64,000 nucleotides of DNA from Prunus persica. Taxonomy: Eukaryota; Streptophyta; Magnoliopsida; Rosales; Rosaceae. Under the pieces are notes generated by a model. That model was not told the origin of the DNA and made no database searches. It saw only the letters and a program-made list of their open reading frames with translations. This document shows positions 48,228-61,041 of this stretch, piece after piece. The stretch spans positions 8,088,890 through 8,152,889 of the forward strand of contig NC_034014.1 in NCBI RefSeq assembly GCF_000346465.2. Reading direction: 5' to 3'. The stretch's first letter is position 1. Every line of letters begins with the position of its first letter. A program made the translations under genes and the position numbers.

Positions 48228-49321
48228 AGAGCATAAATTTAAACAAATAATTTTAAAAAAAAGGCAACTCTACGCAATGAGCATGCAAAAACGCCAAAAA
48301 TTAAAGTCAAGGTATCATAAGAACAGCACCCATCCGTCGGATAGCTGGGCCTATTAAGATACATTAGGTCAAAGGCAATGGATTGACCAAAAAAGGGTAA
48401 AAGGCAATGGCTTCCTTCGTGGTTGTTTGACCAAATATTTGACCACAATCAGTTATCACCAAAAGTAAAAATCTAGCTAATGAGCTTCTAATTAAGCTGG
48501 TTTTATAATGCTTAATTTGGATTTTTTAGCGAAATAGTAGATATTCAATTGAAATCAAGGCACAAACCCATAATTCATCAATAAGAACACAACAAAAAGT
48601 TTCCAAACGCCAAACTGCTTTATTTCACAACTAATTTCTCTCACAGCAAATCTGACATCGATTATTTTCATAACACAGCAACGCTAAACTGACCCTAACT
48701 AGATACATTTGACAAAGTTAAAGTTGGAGTTCGACTAATGTTGATCGAATTCTTATTTTGATTGATTAATTTTAAAAATATTCGACCTATAAAGTTTTGC
48801 TTCGAGATATCTTTTGGCTCATACAACATAAAATGAGATGTTGTGAGATAGGCCCTTATTAATTCTTATATTAGACATAAACTTAAAAATTTATTAACTT
48901 ATATGAAAAACTCAAATTTGAATGCAGGTTAATAATTGTCCTAGTATTATAAAATATTTATAGACTATTTCATCCATCTTAATTGTCAAATCCCTTATTT
49001 TTTAGCATTTATATAATTTCTTTTAATTTGGGAGAACCTATTCAATAATAAGACGTTTCAGCCAAAAATAATCAATTACCAAATTACCTACATATCCAAG
49101 GGTTTTCTCGGCTTTTTCTAAGGGTTCTGCCTTGGAGATGGCCTAAAAGTGACAAACTAAGAACCAAAGGCCCAGATAACCCCAACCCGGCCTCAGAATT
49201 GGACCGCACCAAAGCACCTGAGTGGCAAATCCTCGTTGACCACAAAAAAGCTCACTCTCAAAACATCATCTTCAATTTCATCTCACTATCATCCACCTCC
49301 ACAAACCAACCCAAACAAGCA
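48228..49321. other. spacer and SOD promoter / leader
   Basis: No gene is recognised. 48706-48835 is a diverged repeat of 40010-40140. The last 150 bp before 49322 are probably the promoter and 5' leader of the SOD gene. Confidence 0.45.
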
Positions 49322-52300
49322 ATGCAAGCAGCCTTGGCAGCCATGGCAGCCCACACTTTGATGCTCTCAACCTACTCATCTCCCACTCTCTTCTCCCAAA
49401 TTCAAAGCCCTAACTCTCACCCACTTCCTCACTCCTCCTTCCATGGCCTCTCTGTTAAGCTCCCACTCAAATCCCAATTCCAATCCATGTCTCTCGCCGC
49501 AGCCCATAAGCCTCTCACTGTGGTTGCTGCCACCAAGAAAGCCGTCGCTGTCCTCAAGGGCAATTCCAGTGTCGAAGGGGTCGTCACCTTAAGCCAAGAA
49601 GACGATGGTCTCTTCTTATGCCTACCCTTCATTCCCCTTATATCTTTGATATTCTAATCGAAATCTGCTTCTTCTTCTTTTCTTCTCTCACTTGGGTTTT
49701 TTATGGTGTTTCCGATTGTTTTATTTTATCCTTAACTTGTTTCCATTCTTACATTCTCTATGTCTGAGGGAATGAAAATGTGGAAAAAATGATGTGTTGG
49801 TGGAAGCTTTAGCGGATTAGAACTGAATTTTAGTTCTGCATTATTGGGTAGTGAATAGGTTCTTTATCTTAAATCATTAGTCCAATGTATAGATTTTCTT
49901 GTTTCTAAATTTGACTTCTCTTTGTTGACAATTATGAAAATGGGGGTAGTCAACTTTTTCAAAGTTGAGTTTATATTTGATTTAGTTTATTGCTGTTTCA
50001 ATGCTTCCTTTAATTGTGAGTGAGCGGTCGGAATTCCATGCTCAAAAGCGTAGGTGTGAAGATAGTCTGAACTCATAATTTCAATGGCATTTGATGGTGC
50101 AATGACTGCTCATCACTGATCGTGTTGTACTGTTCCTAGGGCCTACAACTGTGAATGTTCGTATTACAGGACTTACTCCTGGGCCTCATGGGTTCCACTT
50201 AGTGAGTGTTTCTGCATTAGCTTCTGTCATCTGTGGATTAGTAAACTTGCAATACCTAAGTGTTTTTCTTTCTTGTGTAGCATGAGTACGGTGACACAAC
50301 AAATGGATGCATATCCACAGGTATGGATTGCTTTCGTTTCAAGCTTAAACTGTTAAAGTTATAATATTTCAGTTGACGTAGTTATATTTGTGATTCTTTT
50401 TTTAAGCCATTGTAATGAATTTGTCTTTTCCTTATAACTTTGCAATTAATTCTAAATTTTAGGACCACATTTCAATCCTAAAAATTTGACACATGGTGCT
50501 CCTGAGGATGAAATCCGTCATGCGGGTGACCTGGGAAACATAGTTGCTAATGCCGATGGTAATTCATTTTTTAAATTCATTTACAAATTTGTTTCAATCT
50601 TCCACACCAGTTAATGTACTAAGAGATATATTGTGGGGATGCAGGGGTGGCAGAGGCAACAATCGTGGATAATCAGGTAATCATTAAACTTGGGTAATGT
50701 TCTTCTATAAGAATGTTTGTAAGCTCAGGGCATGCTTATCTTTATTTTCATACAGGTTTGGTTGTGGTGTCTGACAATTTTTATGTTCACACTTTGTACT
50801 GTGTTCCTACCCAAGTAGTATATGATTACTCAGTTTTTGATTTTGGCTTAAATTTGTAGATTCCATTAACTGGTCCTAATGCTGTAATTGGAAGAGCACT
50901 TGTCGTTCATGAGCTTGTGGATGACCTTGGAAAGGGTAAGTATGTCTGTAATCTAGCTTGTGGAAGAAACTTGTTAGTACATTTAAAGGCTGAGTAGGGC
51001 AAACTTTACATGCAATGGTTTATATGGTTGAACTAACCAGTTGGTAGGTAAAGACAAGAAATTTAAACAGAAAAAGTTGTCTCCTCCCTTCCCTTGTTCT
51101 TTTCTCGGGGATGGAGGAGAAGCAAGTTTTTAGCATAAGACCGACCCCCTATGTGAGTTTGATGCTTCTTTCAAATTCTTCTTATTTCTTTCCTCAATCA
51201 CATTTGGGTTGCATTTGTAGGTGGACACGAGCTTAGTCTAAGCACTGGCAATGCAGGTGGAAGATTGGCATGTGGTAAGCAAGAAAATTCTGATTCACAT
51301 TTATTTCTCTTTTCTTCAGTCCCTTTTCTGTTTTCCTGTTTGGAAGAAGATTATATGTTGTTTATTGCTCCTTTATGTAATTGCGAATTGGAAGAATATG
51401 ATAAGTTGATGATGATGAATAATTTTTTTCGGGAAATAAGGTAATTATTTCATTAGACATGGACCATTGTGCATAACAAATGATTCATAACCTGATTTTG
51501 ATTATTTGCTTCAAGTTTATTCCACCTCAATCATTAATTTTATTTATTTATTTGTTGAACCAAGTAGGTGCTTGATATAGCGAAATAAAAATAATTTGAT
51601 TACTGTAAATTTTTATTATATGTGAAAAATGAGTTAAAAAAATGCCCATATGCCTTACCTGTGTTAAGGTACTGTAAAATATGAAATTGCAAGTTTGTTA
51701 TGCATAGAAACTTGGGAAACATCATACCTTTTGTCAACATTCTTTTGGGTGAATTTGGGGGAGAATGTTATATTTATGCATGTCTTTATGTCTGCATATA
51801 CTTACTATAGCATTAGAAACCCTTCCAGGACGATCCACTAACCATTTCCATGTTTAATTGGGGTCTTGAGAAACCTCTACATAATAAATATAAAAAATCA
51901 TTGTTTTGCTTTAGCTTGTAAATATTGATAATGAGAATCGACTATTTTGGGTTCTAATGTGAAGATGAACTGGCCTCAGATAAAAATTAGAAAAAGGTAT
52001 ATGGGCTGTAGTTTCAGTTGAATATATCCAAAACTCTGTAATCGTCGTAATAATTCACAGCCAACTAATTTAATTAAAATCATAGAAATGATGAGTTCCA
52101 GTTCTTACATATGCTGATGAAATCTTTCATGTCCCAATCTATGGGTGGAAATTGTTATTTGCCCCAACATCTTGATGCCTGTTGCAATTTAAAATAATTG
52201 AAGGACTTAAGCCAACTCACAAGGTCACCTAAAAAACTGCCACTTCTTTTGTTGGGCACAAGTGAGATGGGTTTGGTCAAACCGTTTGGGTATAGGGTCA

Positions 52301-53185
52301 TCTGAGATACTATGGTGATTAATGGCTAGGTTCTAAAGGGTACATTCATGAGGCCGTCAAACATGTTTAATGGGTTTCGGTAATGGTTCATCAATTGCCA
52401 TTATCCTAGGATTCATTTTTCTCATCATTAGCCTCATTAAGAAGGCTTTGAGAACCATTTGGAGCACCCCTCTCTGGTTTTCACTCTTTCCTATTAAACT
52501 GTAGTTCTAGTGAATTAGTGAGTGAACAAAGGTGAGAGTGAGTATTTTGTGCGTTTCATTCTGGTTATGGTAATGGTAGTCTACCCTTCATTATTTGTTC
52601 CGTCGCTTGCTGCTCTATATAGTAGGCTTTAGTCACAACATTATAGGTAGACGTATAACAGAGATATCTGCATTAGGCACATAGCAGCTGTGTTCAACAT
52701 TAGGAAGAACAGAACTAGTATATGATTTTCCGCTCCTCCTTAGCTAATAGGTAGTCCCGTGAATGCCATTTCCCTTTGAAAAATGCTTTCACGCATCCTA
52801 GTTAGGATGAGGATGGTTAATTAGGTGATAATTTGTTTTATAGGAGTTCACTGAGTGATAATTGGGAATATAATTTCTGATCTTTGCTGGATATGCTATG
52901 CGTTTAGAAGCATCAAAAAGGAAAGTTTACTTTAGTTGTACAGATACATGGTGCTTCAAGTGCCGATATTAGTTGAACTTTCATTTTTTGAACCGCATAA
53001 TCACATAATCACATAATCCATAATCACATAATCACATCGTATTGTTGAGTTTTTTCTTGAACATGTTCTCCTGCAACACTGCAGCATATATGGAACTTCT
53101 TGGCTTGTTTCCATGATTTCATTAAATTATCAATTTTCGTCATTTTTCTTGGCTTGCAGGTGTGGTTGGTTTGACACCAGTGTAA
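49322..53185 (+). CDS. CSD2: chloroplast Cu/Zn superoxide dismutase
   Basis: Eight exons join in frame: 49322-49607, 50140-50201, 50281-50320, 50463-50558, 50645-50676, 50860-50935, 51221-51274 and 53160-53185 (TAA), giving 223 residues. The first 65 or so residues are Ser/Ala/Leu-rich with few acids, a chloroplast transit peptide; the mature enzyme starts near [19 protein letters not shown]. Metal and fold signatures are present: [20 protein letters not shown] (split over exons), HAGDLGN, and [17 protein letters not shown] at the end, including the disulphide Cys pair. The enzyme converts superoxide to hydrogen peroxide and oxygen in the stroma. Exon phases agree and no break is seen. Intron 7 is about 1.9 kb. 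A start at Met 49343 is also possible. Confidence 0.96.
50521..50542 (+). promoter_or_regulatory. miR398-type target site in SOD exon 4
   Basis: TGCGGGTGACCTGGGAAACA, in the codons for HAGDLGN, matches what I recall of the miR398 site in Arabidopsis CSD2; the GGGTGACCTG core pairs perfectly with the microRNA 5' half region, with a bulge beyond it. In Arabidopsis, miR398 is made when copper is low and destroys CSD2 mRNA. Action in this species is inferred. Confidence 0.75.
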
Positions 53186-54395
53186 CGACAACATCCTTTT
53201 CAAATCAGTTTGGTATGAAGATTTGGCTGCTGTGGTACTAAAGTTTCTCATATAGAGCTAATCTGTTGAGGGTGTAATGTAATATTATGGACAAGGTCAT
53301 TATAACATTTGTGGAATATTTTGATCTCAATAAACTTGAGTTGCTATGGTTGCATTATGAGAGTGGAGAACTTGCTTTTGACTTTTGAAAGCAGTAAGAT
53401 TGGATTAATGATGTCCTTTATCCCATAAGAATGAGCATGATTCTATAGTGTCTATTGGCCTGAGTGCATTGTGATAGTGAAAACTTGTTATTGACTTGAG
53501 TTGCTATGCCTACATCCGACAAAACCGGAACGATACATGGAAGATAAACATGGTACATGCACAAGGATGCCACACATAAATCAAAACCTAATGTTCTACC
53601 ATCGCATAAGAGTGAGCACGATTCTAGTCTTTTTACTGGAGTGAAAACCTAACCGATATGTGATGCACGAGTAGGAGACAGCTTTGTTTTTTCTATTTTG
53701 GTACAAGGGAAAGGTGGACGGTGAGGAAGGCTCAGGGTTTTTTTTTTTTTTTTTTTTTTTCTTCTCTATTTTGGACAAGGGAAGAGCCATGAAAGGGCAC
53801 GAGGCACAGTTTTGTTTTCTGTTTTTTTCTAGGTTTGTTTAAGGGCGTAGGACCAAAGGTGGCTCACAATTTTTCTTATTTTCTATTTTCTTTTGCAGAC
53901 CCCAAGTGGCATAGCAAACTTCCGAGCTTGAACCTCGGCTGCTCAAGCAACTTGCTTTATCTTCTTTCAACTTGTTTGAACATTCTAACAATAACAATCT
54001 GTTCAGCTGCTCTAATCCAATCCACTAGCAAATGGTAAAATTGTACAAAGTGAATCCATCGCCCATTCAAGAACCTTTTAACCTGAAAATCATTTAGGTA
54101 AAACAAGTTTAATTTGTCAAAGATTCAATGGAGTCCACATTGATAATTAATGTCTCTCGGAGCTGTGCCTTAATATCATGGACCATTGATCTAGTGGGGA
54201 GAATTTGAATCCATAATTATGTTAGCAATTTCTCTTTTATCACATTAGCATGATTGGAGAATTTAAATTCAAAACCTCGAATAATGGTAAATGCTCTTAA
54301 TCACTACAGTTGCAAGCCCTCACAATGTTAGGATCTTTTTAATTTTGATTCTTCATAGATAAATTAATCATGAGTAAATTATGAACCTTTTTATG

Positions 54396-54543
54396 GGCAG
54401 AAAAAACTTTCTTGTAACGGGAATAACACTGTTTTGCTGTCCTTGGCCAATAATGTAATGACTCATGTAAAAGTTATCCCCCATGTCATTACACTATTCG
54501 CCGAAAATAGAGTGTTATTCTCATTGCATGAAAGTCTCTTTCC
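54396..54543. mobile_element. small foldback element (MITE-like)
   Basis: Left arm AGAAAAAACTTTCTTGTAAC...GAATAACACTGTTTT...TAATGTAATGACTCATG is mirrored by the right arm CATGTCATTACACTATTCG...AGTGTTATTCTCATTGCATGAAAG. Arms of about 65 bp with a very short loop would form a hairpin. No clear target duplication was found. Confidence 0.6.
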
Positions 54544-55234
54544 TTTGCTTTGTGAGGGGACACCTGACACCCTAATAATCTCTCTCAACTCCAAAACTAC
54601 TTGTAGTTAGTTGATAGTGATTAGTCAACTTTGAATCACGATTTCTTTTACATTTGTTGGGGTCCTATAAACTTGGCTTAGTAGGCTTAGCCAATGCTTT
54701 TTAGTCAACACGTGGCTGGTAAGCGGTGCATTTCATGCCATCATTCTGGTAAGAGCAGCCAACAAACTAGTACACCTGCATGCATCAGATCTAGCAAACA
54801 TCTCATGAATAGGCACTGCCGGTCCTAGCATTAAATTGAAATTCATTTTTAGTTTCTTTGAAGGTATTTCAAGCAAATAACATCAACACAATTTATATAA
54901 GTATAAGATCCATCTCATTATTAAGGCTCCTTTCCCACCGGCCATCTAACGTGTTGGGCTAAAAGTGACCAAGTCATGAGACAGGTACCAAAATACGATT
55001 AGTACTAAAAAGAGTTTGAGTATGTAAGAGCCTAATTTGAAGGTATGAAAGAAGTTTGGCACAAAGTCCTTGTGGTTGTGGTTAGAGGGAAAGCCTTAAT
55101 TACTATTATTTTTCCTTTTTAATTATCTTATATATTATCTTCTTCTATGTGCATTAGTTCTAACTTCCATCAAACACATGACTTTCAGTACTAATTAAAG
55201 TCATCACTATTACTAGTGCCCACTAATTATCTCA

Positions 55235-55238
<4 letters not shown>

Positions 55239-55292
<54 letters not shown>
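55239..55292. repeat. (GA)n microsatellite
   Basis: About 27 uninterrupted GA/AG units. Confidence 0.92.
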
Positions 55293-55298
<6 letters not shown>

Positions 55299-56394
55299 AT
55301 TCTTGAGATTGCTTGAATTGGCAGGCAGCGTTAAGCTTTTTCTGTGTGTCCCTTTGTTAGGCTTTTGGGTGGTAAATAGTCAAGAGTGTAATGCTACTCT
55401 GAGTCATGTTTCTTGAGGTTGGTGTAATGAGAACAATTTGTTACTAGTTTCATGCAATACGTAACCCTATTTGATCCTTGTTCTTTTTGTAAAATAATGC
55501 ATGCGAAGATGGTAGAGGTTTTTGCTTTTCGGGTAAGGAAAGATCATGAAATTCCTGCATAATAGTTTTACCACGAATTCTGATGGTAGGGTAGCTCTTT
55601 GAGTAAGTGGTTGCAAGAATGGAAATTAATGTTCCTATTTTACCACAAACATGTTTGGTAAACCTATAATGAAATTTAAACACAAAATTTAATATCTTTT
55701 TAGAGGGCATGAATCTATAATGAGATGTGGTTAACAGCGGGGGTGGTGATATAATCGTATCTGATGTTGGTGGTGGGGTGGGGATTCTAATGGTAAGTTG
55801 GTGGCGAGATGGGGGGTGTGAGTGGGTGATGCCGGTGGCGCTTGTTTTATATAATATTAAACATAACTAAATATATTTAAATATATGAAATATAATAAAA
55901 ATGTAATTAAATATTTATTTTTATTTTAACAGTAAAATAGAATAGGAAAAAAAAGTTTATCAACTTATGGGTTATTAACTTGTAAATTAAATATCACTAT
56001 ATTAATAGATATTTCTATAACATTCTAATATACTTCGTAAATTTTGTATCCTTATGCTTTAGGAATATAAAATAAAACGCAGAGTATTCAAAGATTTCTT
56101 TCTTTTTCAATACCCGAACTTGAAGATTAGGAGCTTAAGTAGTGAAAATGAATTTGGAAACATTGACGTGTAAATTAGCTACAAGCAGTATGTTTTAATA
56201 TTGTTTACCAAAGCATAAAGGGTCAACCTTCCTTATTTTGTAAATTCCATGTCCACAAATCTTCTATTTAGTGTGTAACCTGCATAAATAGGTCATAATT
56301 CAAAATCCAAAACATTATGCACAGACTTTGAATAAATTCTATATTCGCATTATCAGGTGCAGTCTTGCCACTATCCTACTCAATCATTCATTCT

Positions 56395-57010
56395 TTTGAT
56401 AAGGTGAAAATGCTTTGGTTTCCTCCACCACCAACACAACAACCATCCAATTCCACATCACCAAACACCAAATGAATGGCTTCATTGCTCTCTTACATTA
56501 TCCTGCCTCGCTCAACTAGCCACATAAATTTTTCTGTGCCTGAGAATCGTTATTAGTGGGGCTGAATTTGTGATAGCAGTGCCAGTGTGACCGAATTAGT
56601 TAAGTTTGGTCATATTATAAGAAAAAGTTCATGATAAAAATATGTTATGTTGCCTAACAGTTAGTTAAATTTAAACATGTACATGGTATATTGTCAATCT
56701 AAATATTAAGAGCGTGAATTGTCATGTCATAAGAAATATGCACTGTTAATTTAAACATTAAAAGCATGAATTGTTATGTCATAAAAAACGTGCACAAAAA
56801 TAGACAAATTATTCTCTCGCCAAACAGTTTGATATGTATATTAGTACATTTTTAGTCTACATATTAATTAAAGGGTGAATTCTTATTTTAATTTTGAAGA
56901 AAATTAAAAGTAGTTGTGTATGTGGTTTGCTTAGTCTGTCAGTGTCCAGGCATGGTGTACTACCTACCAAAATATCATGAAGACTACTTTGTTTGCATTA
57001 TCTTTAATAA
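56395..57010. repeat. duplicated segment, copy A
   Basis: This stretch, from AATGCTTTGGTTTCCTCCAC to TCATGAAGACTACTTTGTTT, recurs at 63005-64000 in the same orientation with small changes. It is non-coding. Copy A lacks roughly 400 bp that copy B has near 63410-63890. Confidence 0.85.
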
Positions 57011-57365
57011 CAATTTTCAAATTGCAAAGACAGTCAGTTTACTGACAACCAAGAAAAAAAAAATACCAAAAAAAGCGGATCTAGCGTGGTTTGTTAGCTT
57101 TTGATTATTTTATGAGGACGTGCTTGGTTGCAAAACACTTGGCTCTCATGACCATGAGTGGCTCACAAGTCACAAGCTTCTCACTCTCTCCCCAAGTGAC
57201 ATCTCTACTGTTAAAAAAGTGGAGTGAGTTTCAAGTCCCCAAATCCCAGAGACAAGTAAAGTACTCCATTCACAAAACTATATATTAATTGGCGCTTATA
57301 TATATATACTTTCTTTCTGTTGAGAGATTTCTTAAATAATTTTATTTGAGAGACATCTTTTAAGG

Positions 57366-58010
57366 TTCTCTATAAATTTTTTTCAACGATTGAAACTATC
57401 TATTAAGTCTATATTCATAGATTATCCTTGAAAAAAATTAGACAAATCGGAAACTGTTTTGATATCCAACTGTGTCCTACAAAATCAATGAACACAGTGC
57501 TTCAAAAAAGTATTAAATTTTCAATAATTCAATTGAGTAGTCATATGATATCGGATTCAAGTGATTTTTTTTGTAGAGATGATCTTTAAATGAGTATCTA
57601 CAAAAGAGATGGTTTAGATTAGTGAAATACAATACAGAATGGGTCATACAATGGTATCCCTCAAATTAGCTTATTTGAGGGATCCTCAATGGAAGCTCTC
57701 TGTATATCAGTCCCCTTCTATTGAGGGATCCCCTACGAATTTTTTTCAACGATCGAAACCATCTATTTTGATATCCAATTGTGTCTTACAAAATCAATGA
57801 ACACAGTGCTTTAAGAAAGTATTAAAATTTCAATAATTCAATTGAGTGGTCAAATGATATCGAATTCAAGTGATTTTTTGTAGAGATGATCTTTGAATGA
57901 GTATCTACAAAAGAGATGTTTGGATTAGTGAAATACAATATAGAGTGGGCCCTACAATGGTATCCCTCAAATAAGCTAATTTGAGGAATCCCTCAATAAA
58001 AGCTCTCTCT
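57366..58010. repeat. two tandem diverged copies of a non-coding repeat
   Basis: Units of about 345 bp (57366-57711) and 285 bp (57722-58006) share TTTTTTTCAACGATYGAAAC, GATATCCAAYTGTGTC, TTCAATAATTCAATTGAGT and a terminal CCCTCAAAT...AGCT phrase. The first has a 60-bp segment missing from the second. They have no coding capacity; origin unknown, possibly a DNA element. Confidence 0.75.
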
Positions 58011-58025
58011 CTATATATATATATA

Positions 58026-58532
58026 TGATGTAAGAGGAAATATGGGTAAATTATAGTGTGAAAAATTAATTAAAATAAAATGGCTCAAAGTTGAAAGGAA
58101 TTCGTGTAAGATAGGAAAATTCCAATTAAATATCAATTATGGCACTAGGGAAAGAAGGAAGGTGTATAGTTGGAATTTTCTATCAAGATTTGTATTTAAT
58201 TTAATGTTTTATTTAATATTTTTAAGAATAAGTTAATCTATTATGATATTATTTTCCTAATGTGATTTTAGATATGATTTTTATTATTTTCTTGTTAGCT
58301 AAATTTAGGAATATTCTAGAACCTAGAGTTTCTTATGGTTTTAGGGTTTCTGTGTTTTCTATTTAAGCCAACTAATGGCATTGTATTTGTCAATTAATTC
58401 ATCTTATTTTCAGTCAATATATTTGAGGTTTACTCAATTTCTCTGGTGGATTTCAGTTTGTTGGTGGATTCCGGAGTGTTACTTGTAGGGTTATCGTTCG
58501 ATCTCCCTATTCCATTATATCTCGCTGCATCA
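58026..58532 (+). mobile_element. probable solo LTR
   Basis: The 507-bp block starts TGATGTAAGAGG and ends GCTGCATCA, has a TATA-like TTTCTATTTAAGCC near 58355, and is flanked by ATATA on both sides (58021-58025, 58533-58537). It has no partner LTR within the window. The target duplication is low complexity, so the call rests mainly on LTR-like structure. Confidence 0.5.
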
Positions 58533-58792
58533 ATATATATCTTAAGGTCCCCACTTTCTCCCTCCAACTCCAAACAACATGCACAACAAGGTACAATCAC
58601 CAAATATAAATTAGGATAAATTTGTCCCATGCTAATTATATTATTCCTAATTATATTTTCTGAGGGACTTCTTTGATCATTCAAACTAGAGTTTATTAGC
58701 TTTTTTTTCTTTGACCAACTCCAAACACATCAACAAAAATAACGAACAAACGAAGAGTTCAATAAATAACATGAGCATACTCGAAAGCTTCA

Positions 58793-58800
58793 TATATAAA
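58793..58800 (+). promoter_or_regulatory. TATA box of S-protein homologue
   Basis: TATATAAA lies about 65 bp upstream of the ATG at 58862, a typical plant spacing. Confidence 0.55.
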
Positions 58801-58861
58801 CTGCGGCCTTGCAGAGACTTCATTCACTACCATTGTATTTCATATTGAGTATACAGTATTC

Positions 58862-59200
58862 ATGAAAACTATAAACAATTTTGTAATATTTGTTTTATTT
58901 TTGCTTTGCCAACAAGCTTGCGGGTGGCCGTGGCCATGGCCAAGAGTGACTGTCCGTATTACCAACAAGCTAGGGGGCGGCCAAAGCATGAACATTCCCT
59001 GCAAATCTGCAGACAATTATCTTGGCTTGCAAATTCTGGCAGACGATCAAGAAACTAGTTGGAGTTTCGACCCGAATATTTGGCAAACAACACACTTTTA
59101 TTGCAATGTGCAATGGGGTAACTCATGTTTGCATCAATGTAAATATGTGATAAACGAGAACCATCAAAACCAGCGGCAAGAATATCCTTTAACAACGTAG
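58862..59200 (+). CDS. S-protein homologue (plant self-incompatibility S1 family)
   Basis: A single-exon ORF of 112 residues. Residues 1-21 are a hydrophobic signal peptide (NFVIFVLFLLCQQACG), so the product is probably secreted. The mature part has the S1-family pattern VTVRITNKLGGGQSMNIPC, then DNYLGLQILADDQETSWSF, NIWQTTHFYC and a second Cys-containing stretch. Family members act as small extracellular proteins; the founder is the poppy stigma S determinant, while most others have no assigned role. At 112 residues it is shorter than the usual 130-150, and its C-terminus is unlike the family end, so a shortened or diverging copy is possible. It lies in a repeat-rich stretch with no related gene nearby. 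Confidence 0.8.
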   Translation: MKTINNFVIFVLFLLCQQACGWPWPWPRVTVRITNKLGGGQSMNIPCKSADNYLGLQILADDQETSWSFDPNIWQTTHFYCNVQWGNSCLHQCKYVINENHQNQRQEYPLTT

Positions 59201-59899
59201 ATATAATGATGAGTTTTGATGGAAAATAAAAGAAGAAGAATAAGTCCATCAATGCAATGAATTAATCTTTTATTTTAGCTTATGATGTCAATCAACATTA
59301 ATATACGTATTATCATATACTTGCAATAATTTATCAAATAATCCTCTATTAGTTTATATTTTTCATTTATGAATTCGTAAGAACTTGTTAGGACCAATTC
59401 GGCTTAGTGAGAAGATATGTGGGTTAAGGGATCGAAATTCCAAAACTGATTGAGGGAAAATGGAATTGCTGAAAATATATAGGAGAGGAGGTAGCTGGTA
59501 AAGGTTAGAAGATGACTTCAAAAAAGAAACACATCAACAATCATTTCAATATAATTACAAGGATTAGAATAATTTAGACTATCGCTTATATATAAATAAA
59601 AAGAACACATCAACAAATATAATTACAATGAACCCAAAACATGTAAGAATTGAATATAAGAAGTCAACATAAATCATTTTCCCATATTATTCCACCAATC
59701 TTGTTGTGGTCCACAAAGTGAGCTCAAAATATGTATATATAGAAAAACCGATTAAAACCCTGGAAAAGAGGGTAAGACTATAATGGTGCATTTGGATGGG
59801 GGAAATAAACTTGGGATTTAATATTATCTTAGAATAAAGTTTTAAAAATTAACTAAACTTATAATTTGTTGATTATCAGGAGGAGAATGAGAACCTAGA
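59201..59899. other. spacer between S-protein homologue and LTR element
   Basis: AT-rich, no gene or structured repeat recognised. Confidence 0.5.
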
Positions 59900-60134
59900 T
59901 GCTAAAATATTAAAACTATTGAGAGAATATTTGTTTGTGGGAATTTTCTGTGTATTCTTCTCCTTGTAGGAGGTTATATTTATAATACAACGAAACCTGA
60001 ATGGGCAAGTAAATAATAAATTCCTAAATCTATTTGCAGTAGGAAATCAGGAATTAAAGTAAATCAATTACAATTATAATAGGAATTCTTGGTATGTAAG
60101 GAAAGTAAGTCAATATCCACAAGTCACGCCAACA

Positions 60135-60272
60135 CTCCCCCTCAGTTGGTGCATAGATGTCGTCAATGCCCAACTGATCTAGTGAATTGTGGAATGCTTT
60201 ACTGGAAATCGCATTTGTCAAAATATCCGCCAATTGATCCTCGGATTTCACAAAATGCGCAATCTGGTCCAT
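60135..60272 (-). pseudogene. copia RNase H C-terminal fragment
   Basis: Reading the minus strand gives IAHFVKSEDQLADILTNAIS followed by KAFHNSLDQLGIDDIYAPTE, the usual C-terminal end of a copia polyprotein. It lies just before the polypurine tract, as expected, but nothing else of pol remains. Confidence 0.8.
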
Positions 60273-60343
60273 GTGTCGGGGTCGTTAGTCGAGAAGTCAT
60301 AATCTGTGCAGCGGAAGATGCATAGGATACAGTTGAGTAGGAA

Positions 60344-60620
60344 TTGGGATCGGAATATGAGCCTGAGTCGAGGCCGGAGTCAGAGTTGAAATCGGGATCA
60401 GGGTCTGAATCAGAGCCAAATTCGAGGTTGGGGTCATCATCGGAGTGGGGGTCGGGGTCGTCTACGGAGTCGGGGTCGGGGTCGGGGTCGAGGTCGTCTT
60501 CGGAGTCGGGGTCGGGGTCGTCTTCGGAGTCGGGGTCGAGGTCGGGGTCGTCTTCGGAGTCGGGGTCGGGGTCGTTGTCGTCATAGTCGGAGTCGGGGTC
60601 GGGGTCGTCAAAAGAGGATC
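60344..60620. repeat. GC-rich minisatellite (GTCGGG-type)
   Basis: Irregular repeats of GTCGGG, GTCTTCGGA and GAGTCGG. On the plus strand they encode Gly-Ser-Glu runs and on the minus strand Thr-Pro runs, neither of which is a recognisable protein. In composition it stands out sharply from the AT-rich surroundings. Confidence 0.85.
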
Positions 60621-61041
60621 CTGATTCTGGATTAGGTTCGGGGTAAAAGTCTGCATCTGTAGGAGCGGAGCCATCTGGGCACTCAACTCAACGATGGTTG
60701 GTGGAGAATGAGAGAATGAGTCGGTGGTGCTACCTCTATGAGGGTTAAAAAAATCATCAACCCCCATAACACTAAATAAAATAATCTCTATTACAATAGG
60801 ACAAAATATAATTGGTAAGTAACCAAAATTCTAATGAAATAAGGACTCGTCAACACTCCCCCTCAAGTTGGGCAAAGATATTTCGCAGGCCCAACTTGAC
60901 AAGCGAGTCACAGGACACCATACTTGAGAAACACCAATTGTAGAGAAGATCTTTTAGTCAACCACGAGTGAAACAAGTGACAAACTAAAACAAAGTTCAC
61001 AGCGGAAACACAAGAGCAAACCCTAAAAAATAGGGCACATA

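Larger units (their letters stand above)
53186..56380. other. intergenic, repeats only
   Basis: A 3' UTR of the SOD gene probably occupies the first 150 bp. A poly(T) run of about 23 lies at 53739-53760. No ORF resembles a known protein. Confidence 0.5.

Noticed and set aside
60344..60767. Gly-Ser-Glu or Thr-Pro repeat 'proteins' on both strands
   Set aside because: Simple translation of the GTCGGG minisatellite inside a retrotransposon; no domain.
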